Shown here piece after piece: positions 30,957 through 39,694 of a DNA stretch of 64,000 nucleotides. Both the position numbers and the translations under genes were made by a program. Below the pieces are notes generated by a model. The model was not told the DNA's origin and did no database searches. It saw nothing but the letters and a program-made list of their open reading frames with translations. The stretch is from Nitrospira sp. (GTDB lineage Bacteria; Nitrospirota; Nitrospiria; Nitrospirales; Nitrospiraceae), in NCBI GenBank assembly GCA_030123605.1, contig CP126123.1:2212001-2276000 (forward strand), written 5' to 3'. Each line of letters opens with the position of its first letter. Positions within the stretch are counted from its first letter, which is position 1.

Positions 30957-32159
30957 CTACCGCTTGTTTGGGAGAACGGGAATGTCGCGGACAATGGTCG
31001 ACTGTGGATCCGCCGCATGGCCGATCGGCTCCCAAGCGGACGCTGCATGGCCGTCGTGGGATGCCGCCTGGTCGTGAGGCACCCCTGCCTCGGCTTCTTT
31101 TTCCTTGGCCAGGAGTTCGACTTCGTGAATCAACGTGTCCATGAGTTCTTCCATGGGCACTTTCCGCATCAGCTTGCCCTTCTTGAAGAGAATGCCCTTG
31201 CCTTCTCCCCCGGCAATGCCGATATCCGCTTCCTTGCCTTCTCCGATACCGTTCACGACACAGCCGAGCACCGACACATTGAGCGGCGTCTTGATATGGC
31301 CCAATTTCTTTTCCAGCTCATTCGCCATGCGCACCACATCGATTTCCACTCGGCCGCAGGTCGGACAGGCGATCACGTTGATGCCACGGTGGCGCAACTC
31401 CAGCGACTTGAGGATTTCATACCCGACCTTAACCTCTTCCACCGGATCAGCCGCCAGCGAAACCCGCAGGGTATCGCCGATGCCTTGCGATAGGAGCCAC
31501 CCGAGACCGATAGCGGATTTGACCGCCCCGGTCATCGCTGTCCCTGCTTCTGTGATCCCGATGTGTAGGGGATAATTCGCTTGGGTCGAGAACAAGTAAT
31601 AGGCGTCGATCGCGTGGTGTACGTCGGAGGCCTTGAGCGACACCTTCATATTGGTGAAGCCCTCGTCTTCCAACGCATGCACCGCATTCAAGGCCGATTC
31701 CGACAGGGCTTCCGGCGAGGGCCATCCGTATTTGTCCAACAGCGGCCGCTCCAGCGATCCGCCGTTGACCCCTACACGCAAGGGAATCCCTCGTCCGTTG
31801 ACCGCCTTGATGACCTCCTGCACTTTCCACCAAGCTCCGATGTTGCCGGGATTGATGCGGACGCAATCGACGATGTCCGCAGCCTTGAGGGCAAGGCGAT
31901 GGTCGAAGTGAATGTCGGCGATCAACGGCACCGTCATCGCAGCCTTGATCTTGGGGAGCGCCGCCGCCGCTTCCTCGTCCGGCACCGCGACACGAATGAC
32001 CTCGCAGCCGACCTCTTCCATCTGGCGGATCTGCGCCACCGTGGCGTTCACATCGCGCGTGTCGGTCGAACACATCGACTGGACTGAAATCGGCGCATCC
32101 CCGCCGATCTTCACCGACCCCACCCTGATCTGCCTGGTTTTCTTTCGAGTGATGTGCAT
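30957..32159 (-). CDS. ispG: 4-hydroxy-3-methylbut-2-enyl diphosphate synthase
   Basis: 400 residues, the compact bacterial form. TIM-barrel start TRQIRVGSVKIGGDAPISVQ, active-site region DIHFDHRLAL and RINPGNIG, and the [4Fe-4S] ligands Cys265 and Cys268 (IACPTCGRVEID) and Cys300 (LGCVVNGIGE). It converts MEcPP to HMBPP, the penultimate step of the MEP isoprenoid pathway. It lies 77 bp downstream of dxs in the same direction, so the two probably form an operon. The last 35 residues (after about 350) are a non-conserved tail. Confidence 0.96.
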   Translation of the reverse strand: MHITRKKTRQIRVGSVKIGGDAPISVQSMCSTDTRDVNATVAQIRQMEEVGCEVIRVAVPDEEAAAALPKIKAAMTVPLIADIHFDHRLALKAADIVDCVRINPGNIGAWWKVQEVIKAVNGRGIPLRVGVNGGSLERPLLDKYGWPSPEALSESALNAVHALEDEGFTNMKVSLKASDVHHAIDAYYLFSTQANYPLHIGITEAGTAMTGAVKSAIGLGWLLSQGIGDTLRVSLAADPVEEVKVGYEILKSLELRHRGINVIACPTCGRVEIDVVRMANELEKKLGHIKTPLNVSVLGCVVNGIGEGKEADIGIAGGEGKGILFKKGKLMRKVPMEELMDTLIHEVELLAKEKEAEAGVPHDQAASHDGHAASAWEPIGHAADPQSTIVRDIPVLPNKR

Positions 32160-32236
32160 GGAATTTCTCTGTTACTCTTTGGTCGCTCGTTTCAATTCAT
32201 TACTCATCACACAACACTCAGAACTCGCACCTCGCG

Positions 32237-34183
32237 TTAACTCCCTTGCTCATCTCCGTGCGGCAGGCTCCCCACGAGCGAGGCCAGCCGCGCAGCTTCA
32301 TCCACGGCGACGCCGGCTCCGAACAAGGCCTTCACGTTCGAGTAAATGCCGTCTACGGTCAACCCATACCGCTCACGCAACAGGTCTTGCGGTCCCTGCT
32401 CGATGTACCAATCCGGCAGGCCGATGAGTTTCGTCCGCAGGTGGGTGACCCCCGCTTCCGACAAGGCCTCCAGCACCGCAGAGCCGAACCCTCCCATCTT
32501 GGAGCCTTCCTCGACGGTGACCAGACAACGCACGTTCTTCGCCTGCTTGACGATCAGCTCATTGTCCAATGGCTTGGCAAACCGGGCGTTGATCACGGCT
32601 GCGGAAATGCCCTCCTCCGCCAACCGTTCGGCAGCCTTGACCGCGGGCCAGACCGTGACCCCGATCGCCACGATCGCCACATCGGTCCCTTCTCGCAACA
32701 ATTCGCCCTTACCGATCGGCAGTGCCGTAGGCTCCGGGTCCATCGGTACGCCGAGGCTCACGCCACGGGCGTACCGCACCGAGGCAGGGCCATCATAACT
32801 CACACAGGTCTTCAGCAAATGCTGCAACTCGTTTTCGTCCTTGGGCGCCGTGACGACCATATTCGGCACATGTCGCAAAAACGCGAAGTCGAACGCGCCA
32901 TGGTGAGTCGTCCCGTCTTCCGCCACGAGACCGCCGCGGTCGATACAAAAGGTCACGGGCAGGTTTTGCGTGGCGACATCGTGCACGACCTGGTCGTAGG
33001 CCCGTTGCAAAAAGGTGGAATAGAGGGCGACCACAGGCTTCATCCCCTGCGCCGCCATACCGGCGGCAAACGTCACCGCATGCTGCTCGGCGATGCCGAC
33101 GTCATAGATGCGATCCGGGAATACCTTCTCAAATGCATTGAGGCCTGTGCCTTCGCACATGGCCGCAGTGATGGCCACGATCCGCTTATCTTGCTTGGCC
33201 ACCTTGATGAGCGCATCGACCGCCAAGGCCGTGTAGCTGGGCCTGGCCGCTTTCTTGGCCGGCACGCCCGTCTCGCGCACGAACGAGGGACAGGCATGGA
33301 ACCAGATCGGGTTCTCCATCGCCGGCTCATACCCCAGTCCCTTCTTCGTGATGACGTGGAGCAGAACCGGGCCCTTCATCTTCAGCACGTTCTCCAACGT
33401 CGGCAGGAGGTGCTCGAAATTATGCCCGTCGATCGGCCCGGCGTACTGGAAACCCAGTTCCTCGAACAATAGGCCGGGGAGAATCGCGCCCTTGGCCAAT
33501 TCCTCAGCCCGCCGCGCAATTTTCTGCACCTCCGCGCCGATATGGGGAATCTTCCGCAACAGCTGACCGGTTTCTTCCCGCATACGCGCGTAGAATTCAC
33601 CGGTGAAGGTCCGGTTCAGATAGGCCGAGATCGCCCCGACGTTCTTGGAGATGGACATCTGGTTGTCGTTCAAGACGACGATAAAATCCTTATTGGTCCC
33701 TCCGGCATGATGCAACCCCTCCAGGGTCATGCCGGCCGTCATCGCGCCGTCGCCGACGACGCAAATGACTTTATGGTGCTCATGCCGCTGCTCTCGGGCT
33801 TCCACCATGCCGAATGCGGCGGACACTCCCGTGCCCGCATGCCCGGCGTTGAACGTATCGTAGACGCTCTCCTCGCGCTTGCAGAATCCGCTCAACCCCC
33901 CATACTGCCGAAGCGTGTGGAATTGCTCGCGGCGGCCCGTCAGCAGCTTGTGGGTATAGGCCTGGTTGCTGGTGTCCCACACGATTTTATCCTTCGGCGT
34001 ATCCAGGAGATATTGCAAGGCAACCGTCAATTCCACCACGCCGAGGTTGGAGGCCAGGTGTCCGCCGACATTCGATACCACAGAAATGATTTGCTCACGG
34101 ATCTCCTGGCATAGTTCTGGAAATTGGTCTGGGGAGAGACGTTTCAAATCAGCCGGACTGTGGATATTTTTCAACAACGACAT
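32237..34183 (-). CDS. dxs: 1-deoxy-D-xylulose-5-phosphate synthase
   Basis: 648 residues, normal for DXS. TPP site: HLASNLGVVELTVAL, VVGDGAMTAGMTLEGLHHAG, LNDNQMSISKNVGA. The transketolase-like middle has DVGIAEQHAVTFAAGMAA with the catalytic Glu, then a C-terminal domain (VAIVAIGVTVWPAVKAAE). It joins pyruvate and glyceraldehyde 3-phosphate as the first step of the MEP pathway. AAGGAGA precedes the ATG. With ispG here and ispH at 46.7 kb it supplies precursors for hopanoids, quinones and prenyl lipids. Confidence 0.97.
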   Translation of the reverse strand: MSLLKNIHSPADLKRLSPDQFPELCQEIREQIISVVSNVGGHLASNLGVVELTVALQYLLDTPKDKIVWDTSNQAYTHKLLTGRREQFHTLRQYGGLSGFCKREESVYDTFNAGHAGTGVSAAFGMVEAREQRHEHHKVICVVGDGAMTAGMTLEGLHHAGGTNKDFIVVLNDNQMSISKNVGAISAYLNRTFTGEFYARMREETGQLLRKIPHIGAEVQKIARRAEELAKGAILPGLLFEELGFQYAGPIDGHNFEHLLPTLENVLKMKGPVLLHVITKKGLGYEPAMENPIWFHACPSFVRETGVPAKKAARPSYTALAVDALIKVAKQDKRIVAITAAMCEGTGLNAFEKVFPDRIYDVGIAEQHAVTFAAGMAAQGMKPVVALYSTFLQRAYDQVVHDVATQNLPVTFCIDRGGLVAEDGTTHHGAFDFAFLRHVPNMVVTAPKDENELQHLLKTCVSYDGPASVRYARGVSLGVPMDPEPTALPIGKGELLREGTDVAIVAIGVTVWPAVKAAERLAEEGISAAVINARFAKPLDNELIVKQAKNVRCLVTVEEGSKMGGFGSAVLEALSEAGVTHLRTKLIGLPDWYIEQGPQDLLRERYGLTVDGIYSNVKALFGAGVAVDEAARLASLVGSLPHGDEQGS

Positions 34184-34411
34184 TGCACAATCTCCTTGTC
34201 AAATCGTGACGACTGGACACAGATGTTCATTCAGTGGGAAGTAACCGTCTTGAGAAGGTCGCGGCGAAGCAGCAAAAGAAGCTTGGTACAAGTGCTCACA
34301 TCCTCACATATGGCAACGCCTGTGTCAAGATTTCCTCACGCCCATAAAGGGACCACCACTCTCCTCCATTAACCCTTGCTCCACGGTCGTCCGTTCCTCT
34401 GTTCCATTTTG

Positions 34412-35410
34412 CTACGAACGAAACCGATAGGTCAGCACCGTCGATGCGGTGAAATCCGCCGCAGCCCCGGTAATAAAATCCAGATTCTCCACCCCGTAGA
34501 GCTGCCATAACCACCCGGGGAAAACACGATAGCTCACACCGAGCACCGACTCCGTGACGCCCTTGTCCAACACGCGCGTCCCGGTTCCATGAAACGGCGG
34601 TGAGTAATAGTCGAACTGGGCGGTGAACGACAGATTCTCCGACCAGAGATATTCCACCGCGGCCAGCCCGCTTACCACCGGCTGAAGTCCAAGCCCGGCG
34701 ATCCGTCCCGTAGGAAACACCCCGTTCACATTCGCGTAGAAGATCCAACTGGACGCAACCTGCTTCTCCATTGCGAGGCCGATGCCGACATCGGGATGGC
34801 CGCTCCCGAACACCTGCGAGGTATCTCCGGTAGGCGCCTTGACGGCAAGGCGAACCGACAGTGCAGGAAGGGTGGAGGTCTCACGGAGAACCTGGTACTT
34901 GCCGAATAGAGACAGGTCTCCCAATCCCACAGCGCCTTCCGACCCCTGAAAAATGGTTCGTTGGCCGTTCGAAATGTTGAACGCATAACCGACGTCTTGC
35001 AAGGCTTTCCGCGCCGGTGCGACCCCGGTCGTGACACTTTCCACCCCCTTGATCGCACCTTCCATAAAACCACGATAGCGGTGCAGCACGGGGACCTCGA
35101 CACCGAGTTCCAACCGTTCGGTCAGGCCGTAGCGGAGAAACAGACCGGAGCGAATCGTCTCGAACTTCATAGTAGCTTCGGCCTGCTGCTCACTGTCCTT
35201 GGAAATAGTGGCGGTATTGGCCACCTCGAGCCGCACGTCGAAATCGCCTTTGCGAAGCACAGCCGCCCGGTCACCCGGCATCCCGAGGACCAACTGGTCC
35301 AACGCTTGAAAATTTCTGACCGGAAAGGGGCCGAACCCTTCGGCCCGGAGCGCAGCCGCATCCCCGATCAGGATGGCAAGGCTCCAGAAGACGATGATCG
35401 TTCGCCGCAT
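34412..35410 (-). CDS. DUF3187-like outer-membrane beta-barrel protein
   Basis: 332 residues from ATG at 35410; a GTG at 35440 directly after the upstream stop is an alternative. The signal peptide ends AAALRA. GFGPFPVRNFQALDQLVLGM and repeated amphipathic strands (YGLTERLELGVEVPVL, LSVRLAVKAPTGD, VNGVFPTGRIAGLGLQP, ASTVLTYRFRS) match from memory the DUF3187 family, whose role is unknown. It is the last gene of the Mla-type operon and directly follows a D15-type barrel, which hints at a role in lipid or surface transport. Confidence 0.7.
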   Translation of the reverse strand: MRRTIIVFWSLAILIGDAAALRAEGFGPFPVRNFQALDQLVLGMPGDRAAVLRKGDFDVRLEVANTATISKDSEQQAEATMKFETIRSGLFLRYGLTERLELGVEVPVLHRYRGFMEGAIKGVESVTTGVAPARKALQDVGYAFNISNGQRTIFQGSEGAVGLGDLSLFGKYQVLRETSTLPALSVRLAVKAPTGDTSQVFGSGHPDVGIGLAMEKQVASSWIFYANVNGVFPTGRIAGLGLQPVVSGLAAVEYLWSENLSFTAQFDYYSPPFHGTGTRVLDKGVTESVLGVSYRVFPGWLWQLYGVENLDFITGAAADFTASTVLTYRFRS

Positions 35411-35440
35411 GAGCAATACCAACCAATCACCCGCAGGCAC

Positions 35441-36646
35441 CTAATAGGGAAAATCCAACCCTGCAAAGATGGCCCCGCCTTCGCGACTATAGCCATAATC
35501 AATGCGACCGACGACGTTGGGACGGACGATCGCGCGAAACCCGAGACCGGGTGTCATGCGATAGTCATGAAAACTGACGTCCTTGAACGAATTGAACACC
35601 TGGCCTGTATCCAGGAAGGGGGCGAGCTCGAAATCCGCCGTCACGCCGGCCAATTTCGTTCGTAGGACATGGATGCGCTCCTCAATGCTGAAGGCGATCA
35701 AGTGCTTGTCGATATATCGATCGACACCGAACCCGCGCAGGTTGTTCTGCCCTCCGAGCGAGGACTGCTCGAAAAACGGAACCTGCGTTCCCAACGTCGC
35801 TTGCAAATCGGCCCGCAGAACGAGGATGGCGCGCTTCGATTCGCTGGGGAACAATTTCTTGACCTCGATCTCGTATCGCGAATAAACCGGATGGTCGCTG
35901 TTTCTCACATTTTGGTTCAGTTCGGCATAGGCGGTCACGGCCATGCCGTCGGTAGGCGTGAACAGGCTGTCGCGCGTATCGTAGTGGAAGGTCACCCGGT
36001 GCCCCACGATGATGGATTCTCCGTGCATGCCATCCACCTCCGGGAACCTCTCGGCGGAAAACGGCAACCCCGTCGCGCCCCGCTGTATTTGCATCTGTCG
36101 CACCCGCTGACCTACGGACACTTTGGTGACTTCATTCGCGTACAAGCCCAACTGCCAGTAGGCACGCGCTTCACGAGCCGTATAATTCGTCTGGTCGTCC
36201 TTCTCTGTTTTCTCCCCGAGTCCGAAAAAACGCGAGGTCGCGTTCTTGAAGAACGTGCCCCCAAAGTTGAGGAAATATTGCCCGGTGCCGAAGGCCGGAT
36301 CGACATAATCAAAAAGCACCTTGCGCTCGATCCGTTCGGTGAACGAGGCAATGAACCGCATCTGCCGTCCGCCCGGCTCATACTTGAAGAGGTTGAACAC
36401 CCCGCGCGTCCCGACAATCGAGTTCTGAATCAGCATCGGCGCCATCATATATTTCAATTCGCCGTCCGGGTCCGCGATCAAGATGGGCACGATGAGTCCG
36501 GCATCGTTACCGTCGTTCTTACTGGTCGAGGCCGAGGGAATGGGAAAGATTTGCGTGTCGGCGAGGGCCACGGCCGGGAGGCTCAGCAACAGAACTCCGG
36601 CCAGCGCCAGGAAAATACGAATTGAAAGCAAGTGATCACCCTGCAT
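35441..36646 (-). CDS. BamA/TamA-like surface antigen (D15) barrel protein
   Basis: 401 residues. The signal peptide ends VALADT. POTRA domains are absent or very reduced. The C-terminal barrel has the D15 hallmarks: FFEQSSLGGQNNLRGFGVDR (the VRGF-like L6 motif), LAPFLDTGQVFN, TPGLGFRAIVRPNVVGRIDY and a terminal strand GGAIFAGLDFPY ending in an aromatic residue. Omp85-superfamily members insert barrels or move lipids and LPS components. Following mlaC by 32 bp and preceding the DUF3187-like gene, it could be the outer-membrane partner of this lipid-transport system, in place of MlaA. Confidence 0.8.
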   Translation of the reverse strand: MQGDHLLSIRIFLALAGVLLLSLPAVALADTQIFPIPSASTSKNDGNDAGLIVPILIADPDGELKYMMAPMLIQNSIVGTRGVFNLFKYEPGGRQMRFIASFTERIERKVLFDYVDPAFGTGQYFLNFGGTFFKNATSRFFGLGEKTEKDDQTNYTAREARAYWQLGLYANEVTKVSVGQRVRQMQIQRGATGLPFSAERFPEVDGMHGESIIVGHRVTFHYDTRDSLFTPTDGMAVTAYAELNQNVRNSDHPVYSRYEIEVKKLFPSESKRAILVLRADLQATLGTQVPFFEQSSLGGQNNLRGFGVDRYIDKHLIAFSIEERIHVLRTKLAGVTADFELAPFLDTGQVFNSFKDVSFHDYRMTPGLGFRAIVRPNVVGRIDYGYSREGGAIFAGLDFPY

Positions 36647-36678
36647 GGCGCTGCCGGAACCGGTCGCCCCTACCGAGG

Positions 36679-37293
36679 CTACGGGGCTTTGATCTTTTCG
36701 GATTTCTTGCGGAGTTGATCCACGAGGTCGGGATACGAGGAGGTGTGGAGGATCTTCGAAAATTGCCCGCGGTAGTTGTTCACCAGACTGACGCCGTCGA
36801 CCACCACGTCGTACACCCGCCAGTCGTTATTCTTCTGCAGTAATCGGTAATCCATGGGGATTTCCGTTTTCCCGGACAAAACCTTGGTGCGCACCTCCGC
36901 GTAGTCTTTCTCGGTTCGCTCGTTGAGGTATTGCACACCGTCGCCGGAATAGGTTTCCACTCGATCCGCATAGGTGTTGGTCAGCAACGTTCTGAACAGA
37001 TCGACGAACTCCTCCTTGTCTTTGTCGGACAACTGATTCCATGGCGCACCCAAAGACCGTCGCGACATTTCGGAATAGTCGAATCGCGCCCCGACCACCG
37101 TCTCCAGTTTTTGCCGCCGGTCCCCCTGACGGGCCGGCTGCTTCAATTCCTTATCGTGCAATATCTTGAGCACCTCGTCGATCGTGCCCTTGATCGAGTC
37201 GGTGGCCGGTCCTGCCATTGCGGAGGGCACACCCCCCATGAACAACTGCAACGCCAACAGCACCCCGATGATCGTCCATCGCGTCCCATCCAT
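36679..37293 (-). CDS. mlaC: MlaC-type periplasmic phospholipid carrier (Ttg2D/MlaC family)
   Basis: 204 residues from ATG at 37293 (AGGAAAGGTG upstream). The signal peptide ends PSAMAG. The body has the family order: IDEVLKILHDKELKQPA, VVGARFDYSEMSRRSLGAPW, DKEEFVDLFRTLLTNTYADR, EIPMDYRLLQKNNDWRVYDV and DGVSLVNNYRGQFSKIL. MlaC ferries phospholipids through the periplasm between the inner-membrane MlaFEDB complex and the outer membrane. Fourth gene of the mlaE-F-D-C operon. Confidence 0.92.
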   Translation of the reverse strand: MDGTRWTIIGVLLALQLFMGGVPSAMAGPATDSIKGTIDEVLKILHDKELKQPARQGDRRQKLETVVGARFDYSEMSRRSLGAPWNQLSDKDKEEFVDLFRTLLTNTYADRVETYSGDGVQYLNERTEKDYAEVRTKVLSGKTEIPMDYRLLQKNNDWRVYDVVVDGVSLVNNYRGQFSKILHTSSYPDLVDQLRKKSEKIKAP

Positions 37294-37380
37294 CCCGACA
37301 CCTTTCCTGTGAGTGGTGATCCAGAATCCACACCGTCCTCGGTCTTTCATCCCCATTCCCCGTCGAACCTTCTGCGCAGG

Positions 37381-37824
37381 CTAATTGACCTTCCCGTGCA
37401 CATACTGGCTGACCAATTCCTCTAGATCAAGCCCCGATTCGGTATCGCGAATCTTATCTCCCGGCTTTAACGGATCGCCCCCGCCTCCGACGGAGAGGGC
37501 AAGGTATTTGTCGCCGATGATCCCGCGTGTCTTGATCGAGGCGATCGTGTCCGAATACAACCTCACGCCGTCCTGAATCGCCAGCGTCACCGAGGCGCGG
37601 TCGCTGTTCAGCCCGATGTTTCGTACCCGCCCCACCTCGACGCCGGCGATTTCCACCGAGGCGCCGGCCTTGAGACCCGAGGCCGACGTAAACTCCGCTT
37701 CGACCGTGTAGTTATTCCCCCCGATCACTTCCAACTTCCCCAACTTGATGGACAGATAACCCAGGCAGGCCACCCCGACGAGGACGAAGACACCCACCAG
37801 CAACTCCAGCTTTGCGCGTTCCAT
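37381..37824 (-). CDS. mlaD: MlaD-type MCE-domain protein
   Basis: 147 residues. One N-terminal membrane anchor (ELLVGVFVLVGVACLGYLSI) and a single MCE domain (YTVEAEFTSASGLKAGASVE, IAGVEVGRVRNIGL, KTRGIIGDKYLALSVGG). MlaD forms a hexameric ring through which lipids pass from the ABC transporter. It follows mlaF by 11 bp. No mlaB-like STAS gene is seen in the operon, which is common outside Proteobacteria. Confidence 0.93.
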   Translation of the reverse strand: MERAKLELLVGVFVLVGVACLGYLSIKLGKLEVIGGNNYTVEAEFTSASGLKAGASVEIAGVEVGRVRNIGLNSDRASVTLAIQDGVRLYSDTIASIKTRGIIGDKYLALSVGGGGDPLKPGDKIRDTESGLDLEELVSQYVHGKVN

Positions 37825-37835
37825 GTCGTCTCCTC

Positions 37836-38597
37836 TCAGAGGGATGCGGTCGGCGCACCCTTCACCGTGACGGTGCCTCCGACAAAAATAAACTCCCGAA
37901 TCTCTTCATCCTTGGTTTTCACGAACTCGCTCGACGGCGCCATCTCGGCGATTCGCCCCCGTTTCAGCATCGCCACATAGTCCGAGATACCGAAGATCTC
38001 CGGGATCTCGTGACTGACCATGACCGCGGTAAAGCCGAACTGCCGCTGCATCGCCACGATCAGATCGTGAATGGACTTGGCCATCAAGGGATCGAGCCCC
38101 GTCGTCGGCTCGTCGAACAGGATGATTTCCGGCTCCATCACCAAGGCGCGGGCCAACCCGGCCCGCTTGCGCATCCCGCCGCTGAGTTCCGCGGGAAATT
38201 TGTACCCCATGCCGGCCAATCCCACCTGCGTCAGTTTTTCCTCGACACGACGGGTGACGATGTCGCCTTTCAAGCGAAGCTTTTCCCGTAGCGGGAAGGC
38301 GACGTTCTCAAACACCGTCATCGAATCGAACAGCGCCGCGTTCTGGAACAACATCGCGAACTTTTTGCGGACCTCGTTGAGCGCCTTCCCCTTGAGGTGG
38401 GCGATGTCCGTTCCATCGATCAAAACTTCCCCGCGATCGGGCTGCATGAGGCCGATCATATGCTTCAACAGCACACTCTTCCCGGAACCGCTTCCTCCGA
38501 TGATGGTCGTGAGTTTCCCTGCTGGAATCGCCAGGTCCACCCCCCGCAACACCGGTTGGCCGCCCAATGTCTTTTCGACCCCGACGAGTGTAATCAT
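37836..38597 (-). CDS. mlaF: MlaF-type ABC transporter ATPase
   Basis: 253 residues. Walker A TIIGGSGSGKSVLLKHM (about 31-47), Q-loop region AMLFQNAALFDSMTVFENVA, signature ELSGGMRKRAGLARAL, Walker B IILFDEPTTGLDPL and H-loop VMVSHEIPE: a complete ATPase of the MlaF/Ttg2A type. It powers phospholipid movement by the MlaE permease. In other genomes it is adjacent to mlaE; here a 209-bp repeat separates them by 271 bp in all. Confidence 0.94.
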   Translation of the reverse strand: MITLVGVEKTLGGQPVLRGVDLAIPAGKLTTIIGGSGSGKSVLLKHMIGLMQPDRGEVLIDGTDIAHLKGKALNEVRKKFAMLFQNAALFDSMTVFENVAFPLREKLRLKGDIVTRRVEEKLTQVGLAGMGYKFPAELSGGMRKRAGLARALVMEPEIILFDEPTTGLDPLMAKSIHDLIVAMQRQFGFTAVMVSHEIPEIFGISDYVAMLKRGRIAEMAPSSEFVKTKDEEIREFIFVGGTVTVKGAPTASL

Positions 38598-38663
38598 CCA
38601 AACAGTCCATCTATGACGGCGATCAGCTTTCAGGTTGGAGCTGAGGGCCGATTGCTGATAGTT

Positions 38664-38872
38664 CTAGCAGGCTGCGGAAAAACTCATTTTGGCCTCTGAG
38701 GCAGTCGTCAACACCGAGATTCGAGACGACTCCACACCGCCACGCAGGATGCGCAAAAAGGCCGTCCGGCAAGGCCGCAGCGAGCGAGGAGGCGAATCGT
38801 ACTCTGGGCCGTACGGTGCGCCTCTGAGCGATGCGAGAACACCGCTGGCGGACTTTTTCCGCATCCTGCTAG
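38664..38872. repeat. Palindromic MITE-like repeat, copy 3, inserted between mlaE and mlaF
   Basis: 209 bp with outer ends CTAGCAGGCTGCGGAAAAACT and the inverse GACTTTTTCCGCATCCTGCTAG. The inner half from about 38747 (CAGGATGCGCAAAAAGGCC) and the GTACTCTGGGCCGTAC centre match copies 1 and 2. The stop codon of mlaE (TAG, 38869-38871 on the minus strand) lies within its terminal CTAG. Strong pairing could also affect the mla transcript. Confidence 0.85.
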
Positions 38873-39636
38873 AGCAAGACCGACGTCAGAAAATAGTCCC
38901 ACACCAGGATCAAGACCGCCGACAACACGACCGCCTCGGTGGTGGCAGTGCCCAATCCCTCCGCGCTGTGCTTGGTATGAAACCCCTTGTAACAACAGAT
39001 CCAACTGATGATGAGCCCGAAGCTGATGGATTTCAGAATGCCGCCGTACACATCCTTCCACTCCACCGCCGATTCGATCGAACTCCAATAGGCACCTTCG
39101 TTGCCGTTCAGCAGCTGCACACCGACGACGTAGCCGCCGTAAATCCCCACCACGTCGAACAGAGCGACCAGCAGAGGGACGGCGATCAGACTGGCCACCA
39201 ATTTGGGGCCGATCAGGTATTGCAGCGGGTTGATCGCCATCGTATCCAGGGCATCGATCTGCTCGGTGATCCGCATGATGCCGATCTCAGCCGTCATGGC
39301 GGACCCGGCCCTGGCCGTCACCATCAACGCCGCCAGGACCGGCCCCAGTTCCCGAATGATGCTGAGCGCCACCGCCGAGCCGAGCACCGCTTCCGAACCG
39401 AACTTCCGCAGCGTATAGTATCCCTGAAGCGCCAGGACCATGCCCGTGAAGACAGCCGTGAGAACGACCACGAAGGTGGATTTATAGCCGATAAAATTCA
39501 GCTGTTTGACAATCTGGTAGAAGCGAAAAGGCGGGCGGGTCAACCAGGCAAAGGAGGAGAGGACGAACAGCATCATTCGCCCCATCTGCTCCGTGAAGTC
39601 GAGCGTATATCGCCCGATGCGCGCAATACCTTCCAC
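38869..39636 (-). CDS. mlaE: MlaE-type ABC transporter permease
   Basis: 255 residues from GTG at 39636 with GAGGAGG 6-12 bases upstream; an ATG 18 bases further up would begin inside that site. Five or six membrane helices; family features FRFYQIVKQLNFIGYKSTFV, LREL-like SIIRELGPVLAALMVTARAG, SAMTAEIGIMRITEQIDALD and the PLQYLIGPKLVASLIAVPLL stretch. It is the lipid-binding permease of the Mla importer/exporter. First gene of the operon. Its last codon and stop merge into the MITE-like repeat. Confidence 0.93.
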   Translation of the reverse strand: MEGIARIGRYTLDFTEQMGRMMLFVLSSFAWLTRPPFRFYQIVKQLNFIGYKSTFVVVLTAVFTGMVLALQGYYTLRKFGSEAVLGSAVALSIIRELGPVLAALMVTARAGSAMTAEIGIMRITEQIDALDTMAINPLQYLIGPKLVASLIAVPLLVALFDVVGIYGGYVVGVQLLNGNEGAYWSSIESAVEWKDVYGGILKSISFGLIISWICCYKGFHTKHSAEGLGTATTEAVVLSAVLILVWDYFLTSVLL

Positions 39637-39694
39637 GCTACCGCCTCCTCTCAACTATCGACCGGGATGAGGAACCCACGACGTTCCCTCCCTG

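Noticed and set aside
32246..33472. 408-codon open frame on the plus strand
   Set aside because: Antisense to dxs; Arg/His-rich shadow.
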